A DNA stretch of 9,360 nucleotides, taken from positions 1 to 9,360 of the forward strand of contig JAJZTV010000068.1 in assembly GCA_021847385.1 (NCBI GenBank). Reading direction: 5' to 3'. The DNA comes from Pseudomonadota bacterium (GTDB taxonomy: Bacteria; Pseudomonadota; Gammaproteobacteria; Burkholderiales; Thiobacillaceae). This document shows, piece by piece, positions 1 to 5,976 of this stretch. The notes under the pieces are model-generated. The model was not told the origin of the DNA. It saw only the letters and a list, made by a program, of their open reading frames with translations, and did not search any database. Position numbers and translations under genes: made by a program. Numbering within the stretch: the first letter of the stretch is position 1; the number at the start of each line of letters is the position of its first letter.

Positions 1-76
1 GGGGGACTCGAACCCCCACACCTTGCGGCGCTGGAACCTAAATCCAGTGCGTCTACCAATTCCGCCACTTCCGCGC
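1..76 (-). tRNA. tRNA-Leu (anticodon UAG), 3' end cut by the window edge
   Basis: Read on the minus strand, the gene starts GCGCGGAAGTGGCGG at position 76 and continues through a D-arm with TTGGTAGACGCA. The anticodon stem-loop is CTGGA-TTTAGGT-TCCAG, so the anticodon is UAG, decoding CUN leucine codons. The class II long variable arm follows (GCGCCGCAAGGTGT), then GGGGGTTCGAGTCCCCC as the T-arm. The last visible base is in the T-arm, so the 3' half of the acceptor stem and any CCA lie outside the window. The layout closely matches E. coli tRNA-Leu(UAG). It is transcribed divergently from hpnC. Confidence 0.95.
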
Positions 77-86
77 AAAGCGTGTA

Positions 87-116
87 AGTGTAATATACCG
101 GCCACCCTGCTGTCAG
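87..116 (-). promoter_or_regulatory. Probable sigma70 promoter of the tRNA-Leu gene
   Basis: On the minus strand, CTGACA (plus 111-116, 5 of 6 matches to TTGACA) is followed after 18 bases by TACACT (plus 87-92, 4 of 6 matches to TATAAT). This would start transcription near position 80, a few bases before the mature tRNA 5' end at 76. An overlapping TATATT (plus 92-97) is a better -10 by sequence but then lacks a well-spaced -35. The promoter choice is inference from spacing and consensus. Confidence 0.45.
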
Positions 117-138
117 GCGCGAACAGCCGCCGTTCGCG

Positions 139-144
139 TATAAC
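139..144 (+). promoter_or_regulatory. Candidate -10 hexamer for the hpnCDE operon
   Basis: TATAAC (5 of 6 matches to TATAAT) lies 10 bases before the hpnC ATG. It would start transcription around 150 and leave almost no 5' leader. I see no -35 box at 16-18 bases; the nearest TTGACA-like word (CTGTCA, 110-115) is 23 bases away. There is no Shine-Dalgarno sequence before the ATG at 155, which is consistent with a very short leader but does not prove one. This is a weak call. Confidence 0.2.
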
Positions 145-154
145 GCTCACTGCC

Positions 155-1000
155 ATGACTACCGCCCAGACGCCCCGTCCCACCCTGGTCAACGTCGGCC
201 ATTACGAAAATTTCCCGGTCGCCTCGATCTTTTTGCCCAGGCGTTTGCGCCGGCCGATCCAGGCCATTTATGTATTTGCGCGCGCCGCTGATGACATCGC
301 CGACGAAGGCGATGCGCCGGCCGAGTCCCGGCTGGCCGAGTTGGCGTCATTTCGCGAGCAATTGCATGGACTGGAGCGCGCTGAGCCGGCGACGGCCCCG
401 CTTTTCGTCGAATTGGGCGAGAATATCCGCAGGCATAACCTGCCCTACAGCCTGTTTCACGACCTGCTCGACGCCTTTGCCCAGGATTGCAGCAAGACCC
501 GCTATGCCGATTTCGGTGAGGTCATGGCCTATTGCCGCAAATCGGCCAACCCGATCGGCCGGCTACTGCTTAAGCTCTACCAAGCCGATACGCCGCGCAA
601 TCAGGCCTATTCGGATGGCATTTGCTCTGCCTTGCAAATCATCAACTTCCTGCAGGATGTTGCGGTCGACTGGCAAAAGAATCGCATCTATTTGCCCCAA
701 GACGAAATGGCCCGCTTTGGCATCGGCGAGCGCCAAATCGCCGAGGGCCGAACCGACGGCCTGTGGCAGGCCTTCATGCGCGAGCAGATCGAGCGCGCCC
801 GCAAGCTGCTCGCCGCCGGCGCCCCGCTCGGCCGTATCCTCAAAGGGCGTATCGGCTTCGAGATGCGGCTGATCGTCCTGGGTGGCGAGCGTATTTTGTA
901 TAAGCTGCAGCGCAGCCACGGCGACATGTTCCACCAGCGCCCCACTTTGAATCCGAGCGACTGGATCTATATGCTGTGGCGCGCGCTAATTAAAAAATAA
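155..1000 (+). CDS. hpnC: Hydroxysqualene synthase HpnC
   Basis: HpnC is a class I isoprenoid synthase of the squalene/phytoene synthase family. In the characterised bacterial route it converts presqualene diphosphate, made by HpnD, into hydroxysqualene. The 281-residue length is normal for the family. Two Asp-rich Mg-diphosphate motifs are visible: AADDIADE at residues 44-51 and DVAVD at 168-172, the latter followed by the family signature NRIYLPQDE. An FPVAS motif near residues 20-24, typical of HpnC, helps separate it from HpnD. The frame is open upstream to 23, but that stretch overlaps the tRNA gene, so the ATG at 155 is chosen even though no clear Shine-Dalgarno precedes it. It is the first gene of hpnCDE; the stop codon is 14 bases before hpnD. 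Assignment as HpnC rather than another squalene/phytoene synthase paralogue rests on motif style and its position next to hpnD and hpnE. Confidence 0.9.
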   Translation: MTTAQTPRPTLVNVGHYENFPVASIFLPRRLRRPIQAIYVFARAADDIADEGDAPAESRLAELASFREQLHGLERAEPATAPLFVELGENIRRHNLPYSLFHDLLDAFAQDCSKTRYADFGEVMAYCRKSANPIGRLLLKLYQADTPRNQAYSDGICSALQIINFLQDVAVDWQKNRIYLPQDEMARFGIGERQIAEGRTDGLWQAFMREQIERARKLLAAGAPLGRILKGRIGFEMRLIVLGGERILYKLQRSHGDMFHQRPTLNPSDWIYMLWRALIKK

Positions 1001-1014
1001 TCATAGAGATACTG

Positions 1015-1848
1015 ATGGACGTTCATCGATATTGTCAGGATAAGGCCGCGGCCAGCGGTTCCAGCTTCTACTACAGTTTTCGCTTTCTGCCGCCGGAACG
1101 GCGGCGCGCGATCACCGCCTTCTATGCCTTCTGTCGGGAAGTCGACGACATCGCCGACGACTGCCAGGAAGCGGCTGTCGCCCAGGCCAAACTCGATTGG
1201 TGGCGCGACGAGATCGATCGCCTCTACGCCGCCCAACCCAGCCATCCCGTGACGCAGGCCCTGCAAGCGGCGGTGACGGCCTACGAGCTGCCGAAAGAGG
1301 CCTTTCTGGAAATACTGGATGGCATGGAGATGGATGCCACCCAGCAGCGCTACCCCGATTTTCGTGCCCTGCGTCTGTATTGCCATCGGGTGGCCGGCGT
1401 GGTCGGCGAAGTCGCCGCGCTAATCTTCGGTTACCGCGAACATGCCACCCAGAAATATGCTGGGCTGCTCGGTCTGGCCTTCCAGTTGACCAACATCATC
1501 CGCGATGTCGGCGAAGATGCCCGCCGCGGCCGGATCTATCTGCCTCAGGACGAACTGGTTCGATTTGGCGTCAGCGAGGCCGACATCCTGCAAGGCCGGG
1601 AAACTGCAGCCTTTCGGCAGCTGATGGAGTTCCAGTACCAGCGGGCCGACGAGTTCTATCGCCAGGCCCTGGCCACCCTGCCCGCCGCCGACCGCAAGGC
1701 CCAGCGGCCGGGGCTGATCATGGCCGCCATCTACCGCACCCTGCTCGATGAGATCCGGCGCGACGGGTTCCCGGTCTTACGCTGCAGGGTGTCGCTGACA
1801 CCGCTGCGCAAGCTGTGGATAGCATGGCGAACCTGGGTGCGCGGGTGA
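1015..1848 (+). CDS. hpnD: Presqualene diphosphate synthase HpnD
   Basis: HpnD catalyses the first committed step, head-to-head condensation of two farnesyl diphosphates to presqualene diphosphate. The protein has 277 residues, usual for the family. It carries the SFYYSFRFLP segment near residues 17-26, the first Asp-rich motif VDDIADD (43-49), and the second motif DVGED (164-168) followed by RRGRIYLPQDEL. The middle contains the YCHRVAGVVG motif (about 122-131), which is typical of trans-isoprenyl head-to-head synthases. The start ATG is preceded by GAGAT at 1006-1010, a modest ribosome-binding site. The C-terminus overlaps the hpnE start region, implying coupled translation. It is a paralogue of the neighbouring hpnC. 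A phytoene synthase is the main alternative, but the tandem partner and following HpnE-type flavoenzyme argue for squalene synthesis. Confidence 0.92.
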   Translation: MDVHRYCQDKAAASGSSFYYSFRFLPPERRRAITAFYAFCREVDDIADDCQEAAVAQAKLDWWRDEIDRLYAAQPSHPVTQALQAAVTAYELPKEAFLEILDGMEMDATQQRYPDFRALRLYCHRVAGVVGEVAALIFGYREHATQKYAGLLGLAFQLTNIIRDVGEDARRGRIYLPQDELVRFGVSEADILQGRETAAFRQLMEFQYQRADEFYRQALATLPAADRKAQRPGLIMAAIYRTLLDEIRRDGFPVLRCRVSLTPLRKLWIAWRTWVRG

Positions 1849-3137
1849 CAGCGCCGACGCGCATCGCGGTCATCGGCGGCGGTTGGGCCGGCCTGAGCTG
1901 CGCGGTCGAACTGACCGGGCAAGGCCTGCCGGTCACCCTATTCGAAGCGGCCAAGCACTTGGGCGGCCGCGCCCGCCGGGTCGACTGGCAGGGCATCGCC
2001 ATCGACAACGGCCAGCATATATTGATTGGCGCCTATCGCGAGGCGTTGTGCTTGATCAATAGGCTTGGCTGCGGCGACCTGCTGGAGCGCCATCCGCTCA
2101 TCTTCGATCAGCCGCCGCATTTTCGCCTTGCCCTACCCCGCTTGCCGGCGCCGCTGCATGTCGCCTTGGGGCTGTTGACTGCACGCGGCCTCGGCTGGCG
2201 CGACAAGCTGGCCGCCGCCCGCTTCATCGAGACATTGAAGCATCAGGGCTATCGCTTGGCCGCCGACTGCAGCGTAACCGGGTTGCTGGACCGCCATGAC
2301 CAAACCACGGCCCTACGCCACCATCTGTGGGAACCGATTTGTCTGGCCGCGCTCAACACGCCGATGCACATGGCTTCGGCCCAGCTCTTCTGCAATGTGC
2401 TGCGCGACAGTCTCGGTGCCAGCCGGGCGGACAGCGACATGTTCTTGCCGCGTAGCGATCTGGGCAGAATCCTGCCTGATGCCGCATCGGCATTTATCCA
2501 GGCCAAAGGCGGAAAAATCGAACTGGGCAGCCGCATCGATGCCATCGCGCACGATGCCCAGGGCTTTCGTCTCAGCGGCCGGGATGAGGTCTTCAGCCAC
2601 GTGGTTTGTGCCAGCCACCCGGCCCAATTGCCTGCCTTGCTGGCGCACTTGCCGGAGTTGCAGCCGATTGCCCGCCTGGCCGCCGGCTATGGCTACCAAC
2701 CGATCCAGACCCTGTGGCTAAGCTTCGAGCTCGACCTCGAGCTGAACGCGCCCATGCTCGGCCTCGACCGCGGCCCAGGCCAGTGGTTGTTCGACCGCAG
2801 CGATTTGGCCCCGGGGCTGGCCAGCGTCGTGATCAGCGCCGAAGGACCGCACCTGGCGATGAGCAAGCAAGATTTGCTTGCTGCCGTGCTCGGCCAGTTG
2901 CATCGGGCCGTAGTCGCCCTACCCGAACTGCGCGACTACTTTCTGATCGCGGAGAAACGCGCCACTTTCGCCGCCGTGCCGAATATGCAGCGCCCGGGCA
3001 ATGCAACCGCCTTGCCTGGCCTCTATCTCTCCGGCGATTACACCCAAAGCGACTATCCAGCCACCCTGGAGGCGGCCGTGCGCAGCGGTGTGGCTAGTGC
3101 CCGGCTGATCCACAAGCAAATCGAAACAGCCCGTTAA
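1824..3137 (+). CDS. hpnE: Hydroxysqualene reductase/dehydroxylase HpnE (FAD-dependent)
   Basis: HpnE is a flavoprotein of the amine oxidase/phytoene desaturase family that, in the characterised pathway, removes the hydroxyl of hydroxysqualene to give squalene. From the ATG at 1824 it has 437 residues. The N-terminal Rossmann dinucleotide fold reads AVIGGGWAGLSCAVEL (Gly-rich loop at residues 18-23), with the ribose-binding Glu of LFEAA at residue 41 and the downstream LGGRAR motif. The C-terminus carries the second FAD motif LYLSGDYTQSDYPATLE (Asp at about 405), as in HpnE and carotenoid desaturases. The start is uncertain: GTG at 1815, ATG at 1824 and GTG at 1845 are all in frame before the Rossmann strand, and none has a strong Shine-Dalgarno. 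The GTG at 1845 would give a classic 4-base overlap with the hpnD stop. It is the last gene of the operon. Confidence 0.9.
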   Translation: MANLGARVTAPTRIAVIGGGWAGLSCAVELTGQGLPVTLFEAAKHLGGRARRVDWQGIAIDNGQHILIGAYREALCLINRLGCGDLLERHPLIFDQPPHFRLALPRLPAPLHVALGLLTARGLGWRDKLAAARFIETLKHQGYRLAADCSVTGLLDRHDQTTALRHHLWEPICLAALNTPMHMASAQLFCNVLRDSLGASRADSDMFLPRSDLGRILPDAASAFIQAKGGKIELGSRIDAIAHDAQGFRLSGRDEVFSHVVCASHPAQLPALLAHLPELQPIARLAAGYGYQPIQTLWLSFELDLELNAPMLGLDRGPGQWLFDRSDLAPGLASVVISAEGPHLAMSKQDLLAAVLGQLHRAVVALPELRDYFLIAEKRATFAAVPNMQRPGNATALPGLYLSGDYTQSDYPATLEAAVRSGVASARLIHKQIETAR

Positions 3138-3153
3138 CAGCTTGTTGCGCTAT

Positions 3154-3182
3154 GAAACCCCTGTATCCGGGGAGCACGCCTA
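3154..3182 (+). promoter_or_regulatory. Possible ECF-type sigma factor promoter before the small exported protein gene
   Basis: In the 79-base gap after hpnE, GAAAC (3154-3158) is followed, 18 bases further on, by CGCCTA (3177-3182). This resembles the general AAC/CGTC-type -35 and -10 elements of extracytoplasmic-function sigma factors, and no good sigma70 pair is seen in the gap. Transcription would start about 25-30 bases before the ATG at 3217. The inner CCCC and GGGG runs (around 3158-3172) could also form a short hairpin. This is weak pattern evidence only. Confidence 0.22.
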
Positions 3183-3216
3183 GAGTGAGGTCTCCACACC
3201 CCACCAGGAAAGCGCC

Positions 3217-3582
3217 ATGAACAAACCCTTGATTGCACTCTTCGCCGCCGGCCTTGTCGGAGCGGCCATCGCGGCCGAGCCAGCGCAACCGGAGCACGGA
3301 CAGAAAATGCGGCAACCACTGTTCGACCAAATGCGCACACTCGAATCCCAAAGCCACCAGGGGCGCATGCAAATTTTGAAGGAAGCCGAAGGCTGCATCC
3401 AGGCGGCCCGGACACCGCAGACCTTCCGTGCCTGCGAGCATACGGAGCACGCGGCGCGCGAAGCCCTGCGCGACAGCATGCAACCTCAACGACAGGCACT
3501 ACGGGACGAGTTCCAGCACATGCGGCGCGAACAGGCGCATGGGGCGCCGCAAGGCGATCGGCCCGAGAGCGACAAACCCTAG
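3217..3582 (+). CDS. Small exported helical protein of unknown function, two cysteines
   Basis: I do not recognise this 121-residue protein. It begins with a clear Sec signal peptide: MNK, a hydrophobic stretch from residue 5 to 18, and signal-peptidase sites after AIA (19) or IAA (20). There is no lipobox Cys, so it is probably a soluble periplasmic protein of about 100 residues. The mature part is charged, rich in Gln, Arg, Glu and His, and predicted by eye to be largely helical. Two Cys at 60 and 73 (GCIQAA...FRACE, 12 residues between) could form a disulfide. The general look recalls small Spy-like or metal-stress periplasmic proteins, but I see no LTxxQ repeats, so that link is not supported. 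The C-terminal 15 residues are polar and probably disordered. The start is well supported by AGGAA at 3206-3210, 6 bases before the ATG. It stands alone between hpnE and the SDR gene. Confidence 0.75.
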   Translation: MNKPLIALFAAGLVGAAIAAEPAQPEHGQKMRQPLFDQMRTLESQSHQGRMQILKEAEGCIQAARTPQTFRACEHTEHAAREALRDSMQPQRQALRDEFQHMRREQAHGAPQGDRPESDKP

Positions 3583-3590
3583 AGCCGAAG

Positions 3591-3619
3591 CGGCCGGGCG
3601 CCATGTCGGTTCCCGGCCG
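3591..3619 (+). terminator. GC-rich hairpin, possible terminator of the upstream gene
   Basis: A perfect 8-base inverted repeat, CGGCCGGG at 3591-3598 and CCCGGCCG at 3612-3619, with a 13-base loop lies 9 bases after the small protein gene's stop. A flanking AAG (3588-3590) can pair with CTT (3622-3624) across a two-base bulge. The 3' side runs into CTTGTTATACT with no proper T-tract, so it is not a textbook intrinsic terminator. It overlaps the -35 region of the following promoter, so it may act as a transcript end, a protective stem or a regulatory site. Confidence 0.35.
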
Positions 3620-3632
3620 GGCTTGTTATACT
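3603..3632 (+). promoter_or_regulatory. Probable extended -10 promoter of the SDR gene
   Basis: TGTTATACT at 3624-3632 contains TATACT (5 of 6 matches) with an upstream TG, forming an extended -10. The -35 is poor (ATGTCG at 3603-3608, 18-base spacer), as often tolerated by extended -10 promoters. Transcription would start near 3639, giving a leader of about 20 bases before the ATG at 3660. No clear Shine-Dalgarno is present in that leader. Confidence 0.5.
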
Positions 3633-3659
3633 GCGCCTCATTTTTCGCGGCGCTCAACC

Positions 3660-4445
3660 ATGTCGTCTGCCAAAATCCAGCTCAAAGACTACCAGGCCTC
3701 GCCAAGCTTGCTCAAAGACCGCGTCATTCTCATCACCGGTGCGGGACAGGGCTTGGGCCGTGCCGTAAGCCTTACCTGCGCCGCCCACGGCGCCACGGTC
3801 ATTCTGAGCGGTCGCCAGATCGCCAAATTGGAAAAAGTCTACGACGAGATCATGGCCGCGGGCGGACCGGAGCCCGTCATCTTTTCGACCGACCTAGGCA
3901 CGGCCCAAGACAAGGATTACGAGGCCCTGGCCAATTCCATCGGCTGGCAATTGAAGCGGCTCGACGGCATCGTGCACAGCGCTTCTTTATTCTTCAACCT
4001 GTCGCCACTGAGCATCCAGACCAGCGAGCAGTGGCTGGATTTGTTCCGCGTCAATGCGATGGCACCGTTCGCCTTGACCCGCGCTTGCGAACCGCTGCTC
4101 AAACGCTCGCCCGATGCGTCGGTCGTGTTGGTCGGCGAGAGCCATGGCGACAAGCCGGCGGCCTATTGGGGCGGCTTCGCCGTGTCCAAAGCCGCGATGC
4201 ACACCTATTTGAAGATTCAAGCCGAAGAATGGGAAAGCCAGAGCAGTCTACGGATCAATATGGTGATCCCCGGCCCCATGCATTCGCCCCAGCGTTCCCG
4301 CACGCACCCGGGTGAACTGAAGGAAGAGCTCGCCAAGCCTGAAGACCTCGCGCCTTATTTTCTATATTTGCTCGGCCCCGATGGGCAGAGCAGCCGCGGC
4401 CAGGTCATCAAATGCCGCGAGGGACAGGGCGAGCAGGATTACTGA
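3660..4445 (+). CDS. yciK: YciK-like short-chain dehydrogenase/reductase with altered catalytic residues
   Basis: This is a 261-residue Rossmann-fold SDR, resembling E. coli YciK across its length (LLKDRVILITGA at the start, INMVIPGPM and a late YFLYLLGPDG segment). The cofactor loop TGAGQGLG is at residues 26-33, GATVILSGR follows strand 2, and the structural Asn is N132 in RVNAMAPF. The substrate and physiological role of YciK are not established. The active site is odd: the usual YxxxK motif reads GGFAVSK, so the catalytic Tyr is Phe (F173, codon TTC at 4176-4178) while Lys177 is kept. The residue 13 before it, normally Ser, is Glu160, with Ser161 next to it. It may therefore be a weak, altered or non-catalytic SDR. 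The frame is open back to an ATG at 3603, but that ATG lies upstream of the likely transcription start, so 3660 is used. It converges with radA with one base between stops. Confidence 0.8.
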   Translation: MSSAKIQLKDYQASPSLLKDRVILITGAGQGLGRAVSLTCAAHGATVILSGRQIAKLEKVYDEIMAAGGPEPVIFSTDLGTAQDKDYEALANSIGWQLKRLDGIVHSASLFFNLSPLSIQTSEQWLDLFRVNAMAPFALTRACEPLLKRSPDASVVLVGESHGDKPAAYWGGFAVSKAAMHTYLKIQAEEWESQSSLRINMVIPGPMHSPQRSRTHPGELKEELAKPEDLAPYFLYLLGPDGQSSRGQVIKCREGQGEQDY

Positions 4446-4446
4446 A

Positions 4447-5805
4447 TCAACTGAATTGGCGGGCGTAGTCGAGCATCTCGGCCAAGCTCTCAAGGCCGAC
4501 GATCCGCGCTTCGCCACTCTTTTGTTTCGGTAGATTGGCCTTCGGCACCAACAGGGTATCGAAGCCGAGCTTGATCGCTTCGCGAATCCGCTCCTGCCCG
4601 CGCTGTACCGGCCGAATCTCGCCGGACAGGCCGATCTCGCCGAACACCGCGAGTTTGTGCGGCAAGGGCTTGTTGCGGATAGATGAAAATACCGCCATCA
4701 ACACGGCCAGATCGGCCGCCGGCTCATTGATACGCACCCCTCCCACCGCATTGACGAAGACATCCTGATCGGAACAGGCGATGCCGCCGTGGCGATGCAG
4801 CACGGCCAGCAGCATGGCCAAACGATTCGGATCAAGGCCGACGGTCAGGCGACGCGGCGTCGGCGTGTGCGCGGCATCGACCAGGGCCTGAATTTCGACA
4901 AGCAGCGGACGCGTGCCCTCCTGAGCCACGATCACGCACGAACCCGGGGCTTCGCGCTCGCTGCGGTTAAGGAACAACGCCGAGGGGTTGTTCACCCCCT
5001 TGAGCCCCTTCTCGGTCATCGCGAACACGCCCAGCTCGTTCACTGCGCCAAAGCGATTCTTGAACGCACGCACCAGACGGTAGCTGGAACCGGTATCGCC
5101 CTCGAAATAGAGCACGGTATCGACAATATGCTCGAGCACGCGCGGGCCGGCCAAGGCCCCTTCCTTGGTGACGTGGCCGACCATGATGATGCAAGCGCCG
5201 CTGGTCTTGGCATGGCGCGTCAATTCCTGGGCACATTCACGCACCTGGGCCACACTGCCGGGGGCCGACTGCAAGGCCTCGGTATAGACGGTCTGGATCG
5301 AGTCGATCACAACGATCTCGGGGCGTTCGGCCTGCAAAGTGCCGAGAATAGCCTCCAGGCGAATTTCGGTCAGTAACGGGAAATCGGCCTCGGCCAATTC
5401 CAAGCGCTTGGCACGCAAGGCAATCTGGTCGGCCGACTCCTCACCACTGACATAGAGCACCTTGCGTTGGCCAGCCAGCGTGGCCAAGGCCTGCAACAAC
5501 AAGGTGGACTTACCGATGCCAGGGTCGCCGCCGATCAGCACCACACCGCCGGGCACTAAACCGCCGCCGAGCACGCGGTCGAACTCGGATAGGCCGGTAC
5601 CGTGCCTGGGCGTTTCCTTGGTTTGGACCTGCGCTAAACGGACAACGCCGCCGCTCTTGGCCAAGGCTTGGAAACGGCGCGATTTGGCCTCGGCTACCGT
5701 CTCCGACAAAGTATTCCAGGCCAAGCAGCTCGGGCATTGGCCCTGCCATTTGCTGGACTGGCCGCCGCATTGGCTGCACACATAAAGAACGCTAGATTTA
5801 GACAT
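4447..5805 (-). CDS. radA: DNA repair/recombination ATPase RadA
   Basis: RadA (also called Sms) is a RecA-like DnaB-type motor that promotes branch migration and processing of recombination intermediates. The 452-residue protein has all expected parts. An N-terminal zinc finger has Cys at 10, 13, 24 and 27. The Walker A motif GGDPGIGKST is at 92-101 and Walker B EIVVIDSIQT at 163-172. The RadA-specific KNRFG motif is at 249-253. A C-terminal Lon-protease-like domain follows, with GEIGLSGEIRPV at about 389-400 and the ending typical of RadA. The ATG at 5805 gives a family-standard N-terminus (MSKSSVLYVCSQCG); no Shine-Dalgarno is obvious upstream. It is transcribed alone, divergent from the kinase gene and convergent with the SDR gene. 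Nothing is missing or broken. Confidence 0.97.
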   Translation of the reverse strand: MSKSSVLYVCSQCGGQSSKWQGQCPSCLAWNTLSETVAEAKSRRFQALAKSGGVVRLAQVQTKETPRHGTGLSEFDRVLGGGLVPGGVVLIGGDPGIGKSTLLLQALATLAGQRKVLYVSGEESADQIALRAKRLELAEADFPLLTEIRLEAILGTLQAERPEIVVIDSIQTVYTEALQSAPGSVAQVRECAQELTRHAKTSGACIIMVGHVTKEGALAGPRVLEHIVDTVLYFEGDTGSSYRLVRAFKNRFGAVNELGVFAMTEKGLKGVNNPSALFLNRSEREAPGSCVIVAQEGTRPLLVEIQALVDAAHTPTPRRLTVGLDPNRLAMLLAVLHRHGGIACSDQDVFVNAVGGVRINEPAADLAVLMAVFSSIRNKPLPHKLAVFGEIGLSGEIRPVQRGQERIREAIKLGFDTLLVPKANLPKQKSGEARIVGLESLAEMLDYARQFS

Positions 5806-5976
5806 GAATCAATAAATGCGACGCCGATCGAGCCCGGAAAATAATAAGCAGACTATCATTACGAAAATGTTTACACGCGCAGGCCTTTGCCACCCAACTT
5901 CAATTCAAGCAATGAATGCGCCACGACCGAGGCTTGCATTAGAGCATATATTTCCCACCCGACGGAGCGTCGGCCC
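5806..5976. promoter_or_regulatory. Divergent intergenic region between radA and the hybrid kinase gene
   Basis: This 171-base gap must hold promoters for both flanking genes. The part from about 5836 to 5876 is clearly more AT-rich than its surroundings. Candidate -10 boxes are TATTAT on the minus strand (plus 5841-5846) for radA, and TATCAT (5854-5859) or TATATT (5947-5952) on the plus strand for the kinase. None has a convincing -35 at 16-18 bases, so I do not assign exact promoters. An imperfect dyad, CATT-N5-AATG, sits at about 5857-5869. The kinase frame is open through the right part of the gap from a TTG at 5887. Confidence 0.35.

Noticed and set aside
23..154. Upstream extension of hpnC to the ATG at 23
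   Set aside because: The extension overlaps the tRNA-Leu gene and its promoter, and its 44 residues do not resemble an HpnC N-terminus.
1..154. tRNA-Leu as an integration site for a mobile element
   Set aside because: The element side of a tRNA attachment site would be at the 3' end, which is outside the window. The DNA on the 5' side is a metabolic operon with no integrase or repeat of the tRNA end.
3158..3172. CCCC/GGGG stem after hpnE as an intrinsic terminator
   Set aside because: The stem is only four pairs and is followed by AGCACGCC rather than a T-tract, so there is not enough support to call it a terminator.
3603..3659. Upstream extension of the SDR to the ATG at 3603
   Set aside because: That ATG lies in the loop of the hairpin and upstream of the likely extended -10 promoter. 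YciK-like proteins align from about the ATG at 3660.
3428..4315. A 295-codon plus-strand frame overlapping the small exported protein and the SDR
   Set aside because: It runs out of frame through both real genes, is Arg/Pro/His-rich in the manner of shifted-frame translation, and crosses the hairpin and promoter between them.
4789..5376. A 195-codon plus-strand open frame opposite radA
   Set aside because: It is antisense to the RadA ATPase core, has no start signal or recognisable domain, and is explained by codon bias on the radA strand.
5887..5976. Upstream extension of the kinase to a TTG at 5887
   Set aside because: The added 30 residues look non-conserved, there is no ribosome-binding site before the TTG, and the ATG at 5977 has GGAG at a suitable distance.
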